This document shows, piece after piece, positions 42,635-52,182 of a stretch of 64,000 nt of DNA. The number at the start of each line of letters is the position of its first letter. The stretch's first letter is position 1. Source of the stretch: Polymorphobacter multimanifer (lineage in GTDB: Bacteria > Pseudomonadota > Alphaproteobacteria > Sphingomonadales > Sphingomonadaceae). The position numbers were made by a program, and so were the translations under genes. The notes beneath the pieces are model-generated. The model ran no database searches, had not been told where the DNA came from, and was given only the letters and a program-made list of their open reading frames with translations. The stretch covers positions 1-64,000 of the forward strand of contig NZ_JACIIV010000014.1 in the NCBI RefSeq assembly GCF_014205635.1. Reading direction: 5' to 3'.

Positions 42635-42722
42635 TGCGATGACGGAGGTAGCGAACCTCCGTCCTCTGCTGTTTTTTGCTTTGGGGGGCCGGAGGTTCGA
42701 ATCCTCTCGCCCCGACCATGCG
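42603..42722. repeat. 36-bp direct repeat of the tRNA-Pro 3' end (att-like)
   Basis: Positions 42603-42638 and 42687-42722 are identical: GGCCGGAGGTTCGAATCCTC and the following CGCCCCGACCATGCG. The second copy lacks the 5' tRNA half. This arrangement arises when an integrase recombines at a tRNA gene, so the two copies may be attL and attR of an element since lost; only 48 bp remain between them. Confidence 0.8.
42641..42677 (+). terminator. hairpin with T-run after tRNA-Pro
   Basis: GACGGAGGT-AGCGA-ACCTCCGTC, then 8 nt, then six T's (42672-42677). Probably ends the tRNA transcript; the gap before the T-run makes it imperfect. It lies between the two tRNA 3' copies. Confidence 0.6.
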
Positions 42723-42764
42723 GATCGGTTGACGGGTTTGCAGCGATAGCCCAAGCCGGTCCCG

Positions 42765-44075
42765 ATGGATTTGAACAGACGACCGCGGCGCTTGCCGGTG
42801 CTGGCAGAGCGGCGGCGGTGGCGCAGCCTGACGCTGTTCGCGCTGTATTTCGCGCAAGGGGTGCCCGAGGGGCTGCTCTATGTGGCGGTGCCGGCGTGGC
42901 TGGCGACCAATGGCGCGTCGGCGGCCGAGATCGGCAGCTTCATCGGGATCATCCTGCTGCCGTGGAGCTTCAAGATGCTCAACGGCGTGCTGATGGACCG
43001 CTTCCAGTTTCCGGCGATGGGGCGGCGGCGGCCGTGGATCATCGGGGCGCAGCTGGTGCTGGTGGGGGCGATGGTGGCGATGAGCCTCCAGGCGCCGCAG
43101 CCGGGCGACCTGTTTCTGCTCAGCCTGAGCGGCTTCCTCATCAACATGGCGGCGGCTTTCCAGGACGTGGCGATCGACGGGATGGCGATCGATATCGTGC
43201 CGGAGGATGAACGCGGCACCGCCAATGGACTTATGTGGGGCGGCAAGACGCTGGGGATTGCCGGCTCTGCCATCATCTGCGGCGCGCTGATTGCCGACTG
43301 GGGCTTTGCCGCGGCGGTGCTGGCGCCGGCGGCGACGATTGCGGCCATTTTGCTGCTCCCGCTGCTGCTGCGCGAGCGTGCCGGCGAGCGGTTGCTGCCA
43401 TGGACGCCGGGGGATGCCGATGGGGCAGTGCCGGCGCCGCCGCGGTTGTGGCGGCTGCTGGCGACGCTGGCCGGGGTGATGGTGCGGCCGGCCAATGTGT
43501 TGCTGGCGCTGGGGATTTTCGTGGCGTTTGCGGCCTATGGGCTGAAGACGGCGCTGGTGCCGGTTTTTGCGGTGCAGCAACTGGGCTGGGACCAGCAGGG
43601 CTTCACGCGGCTTGCGGGCGGGGCGGACATTGCCGGCGGACTTTTCGGTATTGCGGCTTCAGGCTGGATTGCGGACCGGCTGGGGTATGGCCGGGCGGTG
43701 GTGGTGTCCTTGCTGCTGCTGGCGGCGCTGCATGGCGGCATGGCGCTGGCCGGGCCGCTTTGGCCGCAGCCGCTGCTATTCGGCGGCTATTTCGTGGTGC
43801 ATGCGCTGCTGTTCGTGCTGCTTTCGGTGTCGGTTTATGCGCGCGCCATGGCGGCGTGTGACCGGCTGGTGGCGGCGACGCAATTTTCCGCCTTCATGGC
43901 GATGCTCAACCTGGGCACGTCGTTCGGGGCGCAGCAGCTGGGGCTGGTGCAGGGCGCGCATGGCAGCAGCGGCGTGTTTGCCGCTGCTGCCGGGCTGTGC
44001 CTGGCGGCGATCCTGCTGTTCTGGGCGAGCGGCCGTGCCCTTGCAGCTCAGGGGTTGAGCCACTCGATCCGGTAG
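42765..44075 (+). CDS. MFS transporter, AmpG-like
   Basis: 436 residues with about 12 transmembrane helices. It starts LFALYFAQGVPEGLLYVAVPAWL, the AmpG-family opening, and has AAAFQDVAIDGMAIDIVPEDERGTANG between helices 4 and 5, another AmpG hallmark. AmpG carries anhydro-muropeptides into the cytoplasm for recycling; members differ in substrate, and some are distant. Related in pathway to anmK. Its 3' end overlaps the convergent GNAT-nitrilase gene by 28 bp. Confidence 0.85.
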   Translation: MDLNRRPRRLPVLAERRRWRSLTLFALYFAQGVPEGLLYVAVPAWLATNGASAAEIGSFIGIILLPWSFKMLNGVLMDRFQFPAMGRRRPWIIGAQLVLVGAMVAMSLQAPQPGDLFLLSLSGFLINMAAAFQDVAIDGMAIDIVPEDERGTANGLMWGGKTLGIAGSAIICGALIADWGFAAAVLAPAATIAAILLLPLLLRERAGERLLPWTPGDADGAVPAPPRLWRLLATLAGVMVRPANVLLALGIFVAFAAYGLKTALVPVFAVQQLGWDQQGFTRLAGGADIAGGLFGIAASGWIADRLGYGRAVVVSLLLLAALHGGMALAGPLWPQPLLFGGYFVVHALLFVLLSVSVYARAMAACDRLVAATQFSAFMAMLNLGTSFGAQQLGLVQGAHGSSGVFAAAAGLCLAAILLFWASGRALAAQGLSHSIR

Positions 44076-45601
44076 AGATCGAAGCGCCGGTCGCGCAGGT
44101 TGCGAACCGAGCCTTGCGCGCGTGCCCAGTTGAGATCGGCGAGGTTGACGTCGGCGACGGTGACGGTCTCCACATTCTCGCTCGCTTCGGCGGCGATGCC
44201 GTCGCGGGCGAAGGGGAAATCGCACGGGGTGAGGATGCACGACTGGGCGTACTGGATGTCCATGTTCTCAACGCCGGGCAGGTTGCCGACGTTGCCCGAC
44301 ATGACCACGAAGCACTGGTTTTCGATGGCGCGGGCCTGGCTGCAATAGCGCACGCGGAGATAGCCTTGGCGGCTATCGGTGCAGAAGGGGACGAACAGCA
44401 GGCGGGCGCCCTGGTCGACAAGGCGGCGGGCGACTTCGGGGAACTCGCTGTCGTAGCAGATCATCACGCCGATCGGGCCGCAGTCGGTGTCGATCGTCTC
44501 GATGCTGTCCCCGCCCTTGATGTTCCACCAATAGCGTTCGTTGGGGGTGGGGTGGATCTTTTCCTGGCTGTGGACCGAGCCATCGCGGAGGAAGACATAG
44601 GCGACATTGTGGATATCGCCATCGACGCGGGTGGGGTGCGAGCCGCCGATGATGTTGATGTTGTAGCTGATCGCCAGCTTCTGGAAGGTTTCGATGATCT
44701 GCGGGGTGAAGGCGGTGAGCGCCTCGATCGATTCCTCGGGGTTGAGCTTGCGGTCCATCATCGAGAGCAGCTGCAGCGTGAACAGCTCGGGGAAGACGAC
44801 GAAATCGGCGCGGTAATCGGCGGTGACATCGACGAAATATTCGATGTTGCTGGCAAATTCCTCATAGGATTTGACCGCACGCATCTGCAGCTGGACGGTT
44901 GCGATGCGCACCGCTTCGGAATCGGCGCGGAGCAGTCGCTTGGGCTGCGGCTCCTGGGCGGCATTGGGATTGCGCCAGACCATCTTGGCGGCAAAGCCGA
45001 GCGATTGCTTGTCGGAGCTGAGGTAATTGTCGAATATCCCCATCGGCTCGAAGCCCGAGCGCAGCTGGAAGGATGCGACCTGATCGTGCACCTTTCGCGC
45101 CTGGATCGCCTCCAGATAGGCGTGGGGGGTTTCGAAGCTCTTGCGGCGCTTGGCATAGCCGGGGAGGCGGCCGCCGAAGACGATGCCCTTGAGTTCGAGA
45201 TGCTCGCACAGCCGGCGGCGGGCATCGTAAAGGCGCTGGCCGATGCGCAGGCGGCGGAAGGCGGGATCGACGCAGACGTCCATGCCATAGAGCCAGTCGC
45301 CATCGGGATCGTGGCGCGAGCCATAGCCGCTGCCGGTGATCTCCAGCCAGCTGTGCGGCGCGAAGCCGGTTGTTTCATCGATGATGAAGGTGGCGCAATA
45401 GCCGACGATGACGCCATCATATTCGGCGATGATCTTGCCTTCGGGAAAGGTGCTGATCTGGCCCTGGATCATGCCCAGCGTGTAGCCGCCCACATCGGTG
45501 TAGGAGCGATCGACAAGGGCGAGAATGTCCTTGGCGTCTCGCAAGGTGGCGTTGCGCAGCGTCAGGCGCGCGCCGACTTTGGCCTTGGTTTCGTTGCTCA
45601 A
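44048..45601 (-). CDS. GNAT acetyltransferase/carbon-nitrogen hydrolase fusion
   Basis: 517 residues. The N-terminal half (about 1-200) is a GNAT domain with RRLRIGQRLYDARRRL. The C-terminal half is a nitrilase-superfamily amidase with the catalytic triad in VVFPELF (Glu), EKIHPTPNERYWW (Lys) and VMICYDSEFPE (Cys). Such fusions are known in bacteria; the reaction is not established. No ATG is available; I used the TTG at 45601 (LSNETK), after AAAGG, though an in-frame TTG at 45679 is also possible. It is convergent with the MFS gene (28-bp overlap) and lies downstream of the giant operon. Confidence 0.85.
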   Translation of the reverse strand: MSNETKAKVGARLTLRNATLRDAKDILALVDRSYTDVGGYTLGMIQGQISTFPEGKIIAEYDGVIVGYCATFIIDETTGFAPHSWLEITGSGYGSRHDPDGDWLYGMDVCVDPAFRRLRIGQRLYDARRRLCEHLELKGIVFGGRLPGYAKRRKSFETPHAYLEAIQARKVHDQVASFQLRSGFEPMGIFDNYLSSDKQSLGFAAKMVWRNPNAAQEPQPKRLLRADSEAVRIATVQLQMRAVKSYEEFASNIEYFVDVTADYRADFVVFPELFTLQLLSMMDRKLNPEESIEALTAFTPQIIETFQKLAISYNINIIGGSHPTRVDGDIHNVAYVFLRDGSVHSQEKIHPTPNERYWWNIKGGDSIETIDTDCGPIGVMICYDSEFPEVARRLVDQGARLLFVPFCTDSRQGYLRVRYCSQARAIENQCFVVMSGNVGNLPGVENMDIQYAQSCILTPCDFPFARDGIAAEASENVETVTVADVNLADLNWARAQGSVRNLRDRRFDLYRIEWLNP

Positions 45602-45713
45602 GAAAGGGCCTTTCGATGGTCTGCCGCGAGGGGGCGCTGGTTTTGCGGGCGGTGTAGAGGCTTGGGGCAGGCGGCGCAAATCGGGCGCTGCGGCCCTGGC
45701 CCCGGTCTGCCGG

Positions 45714-48700
45714 TCAATTGAGGTGGCTGGCGGCGAAAAGCGCTTGCAGGCGGGCGGCGAGATCCACGGGATTGGGGGGCTGCGAGCCGTCGCGCGTCCA
45801 GAAGCTGCGATCGCCGGCCGTGACGGGGATCTTTTCCTCGGGCAGCTTGGCGTCGCTGACGCGGTTGCTGCCGCGCAGCTGGAGGTCGGTCAGGGCGCGG
45901 ACGAGGGCTGGTCCTTCGTCGGGCACCAGCCGGGCTTCGAGGCCGAGCCGGGCGCCGATGAGGATGCGGCGCACGCGGCGCAGCGTCTCGCTGCGCCCGG
46001 CACTTGCCTGTTCGTCGAACAGCGCGACCGCCAGGCTGCGATCGAAGCTGAGGCCGCGGCGGCTGAGATCGCCCGAGCCGATGAGTCCCCAGGCGTCGTC
46101 GACGAGCACGACGCTGCTGGCGAGGCGCGGGGTGCGGCCGATGCCGGCGCTGGGGCAGAACACCGCGAAGCGCTCGCCGCCGGCAGCGCGCAGCGCAGCG
46201 ATGGCGGTGTGCAGGCCATGGGCGCGGACGCGGACGAGATCGGCGGGGGCGCCGGTGAAGGGCTGGATGGGCACACAGAGCACGACATGGAGGGCGGGTT
46301 GCGCCTGCAGGCGATCGACCAGCGCCTGCACCGGGTTGCGCTCGTCGTCGCTGCTGCCGGCGGTTTCCAGATCGAGCCAGGGGGTTTCGATATAGACGAG
46401 ATCCTCGGCGCGGGCGAAGGCGGCGGACAGGGCGATGGCGGCTTCCTGCAGGCCGCGGCCGGCGGCGAGGGCGCGGCGCGCCATGGCGCGCTGGCGGGCG
46501 GCGGCATCGTTGCTGCCGGGGGCGGGCACGGTGATGTTCGGATGATCGGCATACCATTGCCTCTGGGCGGCCTCGTCGCCATCGAACGGATAGGGGTGGC
46601 TGGCATCATCGACATGGGCGGCGATTCCGGGCTCGCCCTCGGCGCCGGCGGCTTCGGTGCGGAGCGCTGCCACCCAGAGTGCTGCACCCGCCGGATCGGG
46701 AGGCACGCTGGCGGCGCGTTCCGTGGCGGCGGCGACGAGCGCCGGGGTGTCGGCATCGACGCCGGCGGCGAGCGCCTCGGCGATGAGCAGGGCGGCCGGG
46801 CCGGCAATGTCGGCGCCGACCCCGATATGCTCGGCGGCGGCGGGGGCGCCGGGGTGGCCGAGCTGCACCGGGCCGATCTCGTGGAGGCGGGCGAGCGCCG
46901 AGGGTGGCACCAGCACGGCACGGGCCGATGTTGCATCGAAGCCGGCGGCGGCGCTGACGAGCATGCGCTGGCTGGGCAGCGGCATGCCAGCGCCGCCGGC
47001 GCGGAAGCTCCCATTCCGGGCCAGCTCGGTGGCGGTGGCGCCGGTGGCGGTGAAGATGGCGGGGGCGGCACCGCGCGGCTCGGCACGGAAGGCGGGGACG
47101 CTGAGTTCCACCCGGTCGCCGGCGGCAAGAGCTGCCCCCACCGAGCCGGTGGCGGCGGGGGCGGTGCCCGGCGTGATGAGCGCGGCAGCGCTGCCATCGT
47201 CATGGACGAGCGTGACGCCGGGAAGAAGCCCGGCGGCCTCGGCAGCGGCGCTTGTGTCGAACCTGTCCTGCTCGCAGGCGATGATGGCGCCGCCGGCATT
47301 GCTCCAGTCGGTAGTGGACGCGGTGCTGGCGAGCGGCCGCTCGAAGCGGAACTCGCCATAGAGGCGCGAGCCTCCGGCATGGGCGAGGAGCGCCACGCCG
47401 CCGAGCAGGGCGGCAGTGTTGGCGCCGGGGGCGAGCTGGACAACGAGACTGGCGGTGCCATCGGCGCGCACCCGGCCGGTGCCGCCATCGGCGGCGCGGC
47501 GGCGACCGCTGTCGAGATCGACCGCGTTGGGCCAGATGCGGAGCATGGCGCCGGCCAGGGCGGCATCGAAGCTGAAGGTCATCAGCACGCGCTGGCTGCT
47601 GACGGCATCGCCGCCGGAGCCACCGCCGCCGAGCGCCTGCACGACCGGAGTGGGGAGCGCATCGGGCAAGGTGGCGCTGACCTCCTCCATCGGCGCGAAG
47701 GGGCCGAAATCCCGATCGAGCTGCGGGGCGACGAGGGTGACGGGGAGGGCGGTTTCGAGCAGCGTGACGAGTGCTGCGGCGGCGAGATCGAGGCTGGGGG
47801 CGACGGCCTGGGGTGCAGCATCGCCGCGCAGTGCCCGGGCAACGTTAATGCGGCTGGCGGCCTGGTTCTGGATGGCGGCGCGGCGGTTGGCGCCGGCGCT
47901 GGGGGTAGTGCCGGCGGCGATGCGCGGCTGGCCGGTGAGATGCGCCTCGACATCGACGAGCAGCACGCGTGCTGCATCGCGCTCGAGGCCGGTGGCGAGC
48001 GCGCCGGAGGGCCAGAGCGACAGGGTGGTGGCCGCCGCAGCCGCGGGCAGCAGCACGGCGCGCGGCAGCGGCGCGTCATCGGGATCGGGGGCGGCGGAAA
48101 AGCCGATGGTGATGGCATTGGCGTCCGAGGCGGCGCGGACGACATCGGTGGCCGCACCACCGACATTGCCGACCTCGGTGCGCGCCAGCAGGGCAGCAGG
48201 CACCGGGCCCTGGTGGGCGCCGACCAGCGCCACGGTGCGCGCGGCATCGACCGGGCAGGTGCGCTCGGTGACGCGCGGCGCCCAGAGATTGTCGAACTGG
48301 TCGGTGGCGAGCCAGGCGAGCCACGCGGCGACTGCGCCGGGATCGATGGCGCGGCCCAGCGCGTCGAACGCCCAGAGGCGGTGCCGGGCGGCGCTGAGCA
48401 CCATCAGCTTGTCGCTGCTGCTGATGACCTCGCCGGGGCCGAGCAGGATCGCGGCTGGACGCGCGGCGTTGACGAGCGCCCCCGAGGCACCGCCGAGGCC
48501 CATGGCGGCGAGCTTTTTCGCCTCGGTGTCTTCGTCGACGGTGAAGCCGTGCGGCCAGACGGCTTCGAGGGCGGCCATGCTGCTGGCAGTGTCGATGGTG
48601 GTGAATTCGGTGGCGAACCAGCGCGGGGCCGGGCGGGTGGCGGCGCCGGGCGGCGACGTGGCGGCGGTGCCATCGGGGGAGGGCAGGAAGGCGAGAAGGG

Positions 48701-49007
48701 CGGCGAGGCGCACCTCGACTTCGGGGAGCAGGCGAAACAGCCCGACCAGACTATTGTCGGTGAAGGCCGGGGTGCCGGCGGCGGCGCGCAGCGGGGCGAG
48801 GGCGGCCGGGCGCGGAGAGGTGGCGAAATGCAACGAGAAGATGCCGCGCGCCGGCGGCAGCCAGTCGGTACCGGTGGAGGGCGAAAAGGCCACCGACAGG
48901 TCGGGATCGGGGGCTTGCAGGCGGATATCGTCACGGCTGAACCACGGGCCGAGCGCCGGCGATGCCAGGCCGAGGCCCGAGGGGGCAGGGGTCAGCGCGC
49001 GTCCCAT
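45714..49007 (-). CDS. giant operon protein 3 with PLD-like C-terminus (1097 residues)
   Basis: I do not recognise this protein as a whole. No signal peptide. The N-terminal 850 residues are Ala/Gly/Pro/Asp-rich and mostly beta-like. Near residues 855-1000 a phospholipase D-like domain appears: DLVYIETPWLDLE, LHVVLCVPIQPF and LVDDAWGLIGSGDLSRRG follow the family's second half, but the histidine and lysine of HKD are replaced by Ala/Ser (LASSVVLVDD), so it is probably non-catalytic. GAGGAGGCGAGG precedes the ATG at 49007, 10 bp after the preceding stop. It is third in a three-gene minus-strand operon of very large proteins. Confidence 0.8.
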   Translation of the reverse strand: MGRALTPAPSGLGLASPALGPWFSRDDIRLQAPDPDLSVAFSPSTGTDWLPPARGIFSLHFATSPRPAALAPLRAAAGTPAFTDNSLVGLFRLLPEVEVRLAALLAFLPSPDGTAATSPPGAATRPAPRWFATEFTTIDTASSMAALEAVWPHGFTVDEDTEAKKLAAMGLGGASGALVNAARPAAILLGPGEVISSSDKLMVLSAARHRLWAFDALGRAIDPGAVAAWLAWLATDQFDNLWAPRVTERTCPVDAARTVALVGAHQGPVPAALLARTEVGNVGGAATDVVRAASDANAITIGFSAAPDPDDAPLPRAVLLPAAAAATTLSLWPSGALATGLERDAARVLLVDVEAHLTGQPRIAAGTTPSAGANRRAAIQNQAASRINVARALRGDAAPQAVAPSLDLAAAALVTLLETALPVTLVAPQLDRDFGPFAPMEEVSATLPDALPTPVVQALGGGGSGGDAVSSQRVLMTFSFDAALAGAMLRIWPNAVDLDSGRRRAADGGTGRVRADGTASLVVQLAPGANTAALLGGVALLAHAGGSRLYGEFRFERPLASTASTTDWSNAGGAIIACEQDRFDTSAAAEAAGLLPGVTLVHDDGSAAALITPGTAPAATGSVGAALAAGDRVELSVPAFRAEPRGAAPAIFTATGATATELARNGSFRAGGAGMPLPSQRMLVSAAAGFDATSARAVLVPPSALARLHEIGPVQLGHPGAPAAAEHIGVGADIAGPAALLIAEALAAGVDADTPALVAAATERAASVPPDPAGAALWVAALRTEAAGAEGEPGIAAHVDDASHPYPFDGDEAAQRQWYADHPNITVPAPGSNDAAARQRAMARRALAAGRGLQEAAIALSAAFARAEDLVYIETPWLDLETAGSSDDERNPVQALVDRLQAQPALHVVLCVPIQPFTGAPADLVRVRAHGLHTAIAALRAAGGERFAVFCPSAGIGRTPRLASSVVLVDDAWGLIGSGDLSRRGLSFDRSLAVALFDEQASAGRSETLRRVRRILIGARLGLEARLVPDEGPALVRALTDLQLRGSNRVSDAKLPEEKIPVTAGDRSFWTRDGSQPPNPVDLAARLQALFAASHLN

Positions 49008-49017
49008 CCTCGCCTCC

Positions 49018-52000
49018 TCATGGCATGATCAGCGCGAGCGAGGGCGCGCTGCTGCGGCCGGCCGGATCGATGACCATCGCCACCAGCCGGGTGCCGGGGG
49101 GCAGCACTTCGGCCAGGGTGAAGGCGAAGCGGAAGCCGCCGGCTGGATCGGGCGTGCGGGCGGCATCGGCACCGACGCTCGCGGCGAATTCGAGCGGCGC
49201 ATCGGGGTGGGCGCGGAAGAGATCGATGCTGTAGCTGCCGAGCGCGCCGCCCTGCAGCGGCTCGGCATGGGCGAAGCTGAGCCGGGTCGTGCCTGGCGCC
49301 GCGGCTTCCAGCCGCCCGGCGCCGGGAGGGGCGGGCGGCCCATCGGGGACCAGCGCCAGCGAGACGGCAGCGCTTGCATCGGACCATTCGCCCGCCGTGG
49401 TGCCGCCGGGCTCGGGGCCGCCGCGGACCTCGGCCGCCCAGCTGTATCGGCTCCACATCTGCAGCGGCGTGTTGAAGGGTTCGATGCTGCCGCCGGTATC
49501 GAAGAAGCTCGGCACTTCCTGCCGCGCTTCGGGGCCGGCGTTGGCGGGGAGCGGCGGCACCGGGCCCTGGTGGACGATGGGCATGCGCAGCGGATCACGG
49601 CTTTCGGACGGTGAGCGCCGCAGCCGGAACTCGCGCGCCGCCACGCCGCCCTGCGGCACGCTGATGGCGACGGCGGGGCGAAGCACGCTGCCATCGCGAA
49701 CCGGGCGGACCACCAGCATCGGCGGGGCGGGCGGGCCGCTGTTGGGGATGGCATAGGGAATGAGGGCGCTGGTGGCGAAATCGGCTTCGACGCCGGCGGT
49801 GCTGACGGGGAGAATGCGGTAGAAGAGCAGCACCCGAAGGCTGCCCGAGACTCGATGCTCGAAGGTCGTGCCGGTGAAGCCATCGGGGTTGATGAGGCCG
49901 AACTGTCCGCGGCCGAACAGCGCCTTGTGCTTGACGAACAGCGCCGCGCGCGCCGGCGCATCGGCGGCGGCGGCGATCCGCGCCAGCAGGGCGTCATGGC
50001 CGCCACGCTTTTCAAGGGTGCGGATGAGGGTGGTCTCGTCGCTCTGGTAGAGGCGGGTGGTGGCCTGGCCGGTGGTCGGCTTCCATGCCAGTGCGATGCG
50101 TGACTTGCCGGTGACATCGGGCCGCGAGCCATAGGCGAGGTCTTCCGCGATGGTGAGGCCGAGTGGCGGACGCGGATCGAAGATCCGGCGCTCGGTGGGG
50201 GGGCAGGGCTGCGAGAAGCGGTCGGCACTGTCCTTCCAGCGGGCGGTGAGCGTGGTGACGCCTTGCCCGCCGCGCGGCAGCGGCGGACCTTTGCGGCTGA
50301 ATTCGAGTCTGCTGCTGTTGCCGACAGGCATTGTTTCGGTGGTGCCGTCGAGGGTGAATTCGAGAGTGGTGATGGCGAGGCTGCCGGGGGCGAGCTGGGA
50401 AGGGCGGGGCACATCGAGGCGGATGCTCACCTTGCCGGGCAGGCTGCCGACTGGGCCGACGCCGTTGACTGCGGGCTGGGTGTAGAACAGCTCGGGCACC
50501 GGGCGCGGCGGCGCGGGGCGCTCGGCAACCGGCGCCTGCGCCTGTCGCCACTCGCTCCAGCGTCCGGCCCAGTCGGACTGGGCGACGCGGTATTGCACGG
50601 GATCGGCGGGGGCCATGCGGTCGAAGAGTTCGCCCTGGCCCGGCGCGGCGGCATCGGGCAGCTCGGCGGCGATGAGCGGCATTGCGGTGCCATCGGCGGC
50701 CTTTTCGTGCAGGCTCTGCGGGGCGGGGCCGCCCAGGCGGGCGAAGGCGAGCAGGCCGCCGGGCAGCAGGCGGCCGAGCGGCAGCGTGATCTGGCGGGCG
50801 GCGGCGGGGGGCACCAGATCGGTGGTCCAGCCGCCCGAGCGCAGCGCGCCGATGACCGGCGGCTGCGGACGTGTCGGCGGCTGGCCGACGAGCATGGGGA
50901 TGACCGACTGCAGTTGGACGATGTCGCCGATGCCCTTCGGAACTGCTGTCTTGAATGTCGCCTCGAAGGCTTTCAGCGTATCGTCCTTGTTGCCCGCCAG
51001 CCGGGCCATGAGCCGGCCACGCAGGCTGCGCTTGGCGTCGGGGCCTTCCCACCAGCCGTCCACCCAATAGACCACCAGCGAGCCTGGGGGCAGGTGCAGG
51101 ACTTCGAGATCGGTATCGGCAAAGCCGAGCCAGCGTGCCATGCCGGGATCGAGCTGTGCCATCTGGAGGGCCGAGAGCAGGTTGACATCGACACGGCCGA
51201 CCGGCTGGCCGGTTGCCTCGTCGAAGCTGGGGACCTGCACTTCGAGCGTGCCGGCCGGGGCGGAGAGATCGTTGATGAGGCGTTCGAGGCCTGCGGCGAG
51301 CGAGTGGTCGGTGGCGGGGGAGCCGGTGGCGCCTTCCTCGAAGCGTTTCCTGATGCGGTTCAGTTCGCGGGCTGCGCGCGCGGCGCCGTTGGCGGCATAG
51401 GCTGGGGCGGTGGCAGGCGTGGCGCCCGGCACATCGGGCATCTGCTCGCGCTGCGGCGCGCCGCTGCCGACGCGGGTTTCGGCATCGGCAAGCGCGGTCG
51501 CCGGGGCGGCATAGCGGGCGCCCGGCTTTGCCGGCAGCGACCAGCGGCGCCATTCCTTGGCGTAGAGATTTTCCTTCACCAGCTCGCGCTCCTCGAGCCA
51601 GCGCACGCCACGCACCACGCCGCTGCCGGTGAGGCGGATGCGGCGGATGCGGCCGGCGGCCAGCGCATAGGGCGCAGCCGAGCGGCTCTGGGTGATGGCA
51701 TCGCCGCGGGCAGTCGGCTCGATCTGGGCGACCTGGAGCGTGTTCTTGGTGAGGGTTGCCAACAGTTCGGGGCGGAGGGCGAGGCCGCGATCGAGCATGG
51801 GGAGCGCTACGACTGCGCCGGGCAATGTGCGCGCGATGCCGGGCAGCGGCAGGAGTTGCGTGCGGCCGGGGGTGGCATCGACCTCGATCCACAGGCAGCG
51901 GCTGCCGGGCGGCAGAATGCCGGTGACGACCATGCCGGCGCGCAGCGTGAACGGCGGGGTGAGCTGTATGCCCTTGTCGGTGCGCCAGACGATATCGGTG

Positions 52001-52182
52001 CGTGCGTTGGCGGCGAGCTGGCGTGGATCGATGACGGTCTTGCGGAGCACCAGCGGGGCGATGGGCAGGCCGAGGGCGGGGTGCGGAATGAGGCGGAGGT
52101 GCCCGCCGGGGGCGAGGTGGGGATCCGCCTTGTCGTGGATGGCGATGCCGCCAAGCAGCGTGGTGGAAGCGAGCGCCTTCAT
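49018..52182 (-). CDS. giant operon protein 2 with fibronectin-like C-terminal repeats (1054 residues)
   Basis: Not assignable to a named family. It begins MKALASTTLLGGIAIHDKAD, with no signal peptide. The first half mixes beta and helix; the C-terminal 400 residues show repeated beta-sandwich-like units of fibronectin type III character, such as KSRIALAWKPTTGQATTRLY, PPAPPMLVVRPVRDGSVLRP and the final PPAPPGAGRLEAAAPGTTRLSF. The start overlaps the stop of the 2474-residue gene (ATGA) and the stop lies 10 bp before gene 3, so the three are one operon. Such repeats normally bind proteins or carbohydrate. Confidence 0.8.
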   Translation of the reverse strand: MKALASTTLLGGIAIHDKADPHLAPGGHLRLIPHPALGLPIAPLVLRKTVIDPRQLAANARTDIVWRTDKGIQLTPPFTLRAGMVVTGILPPGSRCLWIEVDATPGRTQLLPLPGIARTLPGAVVALPMLDRGLALRPELLATLTKNTLQVAQIEPTARGDAITQSRSAAPYALAAGRIRRIRLTGSGVVRGVRWLEERELVKENLYAKEWRRWSLPAKPGARYAAPATALADAETRVGSGAPQREQMPDVPGATPATAPAYAANGAARAARELNRIRKRFEEGATGSPATDHSLAAGLERLINDLSAPAGTLEVQVPSFDEATGQPVGRVDVNLLSALQMAQLDPGMARWLGFADTDLEVLHLPPGSLVVYWVDGWWEGPDAKRSLRGRLMARLAGNKDDTLKAFEATFKTAVPKGIGDIVQLQSVIPMLVGQPPTRPQPPVIGALRSGGWTTDLVPPAAARQITLPLGRLLPGGLLAFARLGGPAPQSLHEKAADGTAMPLIAAELPDAAAPGQGELFDRMAPADPVQYRVAQSDWAGRWSEWRQAQAPVAERPAPPRPVPELFYTQPAVNGVGPVGSLPGKVSIRLDVPRPSQLAPGSLAITTLEFTLDGTTETMPVGNSSRLEFSRKGPPLPRGGQGVTTLTARWKDSADRFSQPCPPTERRIFDPRPPLGLTIAEDLAYGSRPDVTGKSRIALAWKPTTGQATTRLYQSDETTLIRTLEKRGGHDALLARIAAAADAPARAALFVKHKALFGRGQFGLINPDGFTGTTFEHRVSGSLRVLLFYRILPVSTAGVEADFATSALIPYAIPNSGPPAPPMLVVRPVRDGSVLRPAVAISVPQGGVAAREFRLRRSPSESRDPLRMPIVHQGPVPPLPANAGPEARQEVPSFFDTGGSIEPFNTPLQMWSRYSWAAEVRGGPEPGGTTAGEWSDASAAVSLALVPDGPPAPPGAGRLEAAAPGTTRLSFAHAEPLQGGALGSYSIDLFRAHPDAPLEFAASVGADAARTPDPAGGFRFAFTLAEVLPPGTRLVAMVIDPAGRSSAPSLALIMP

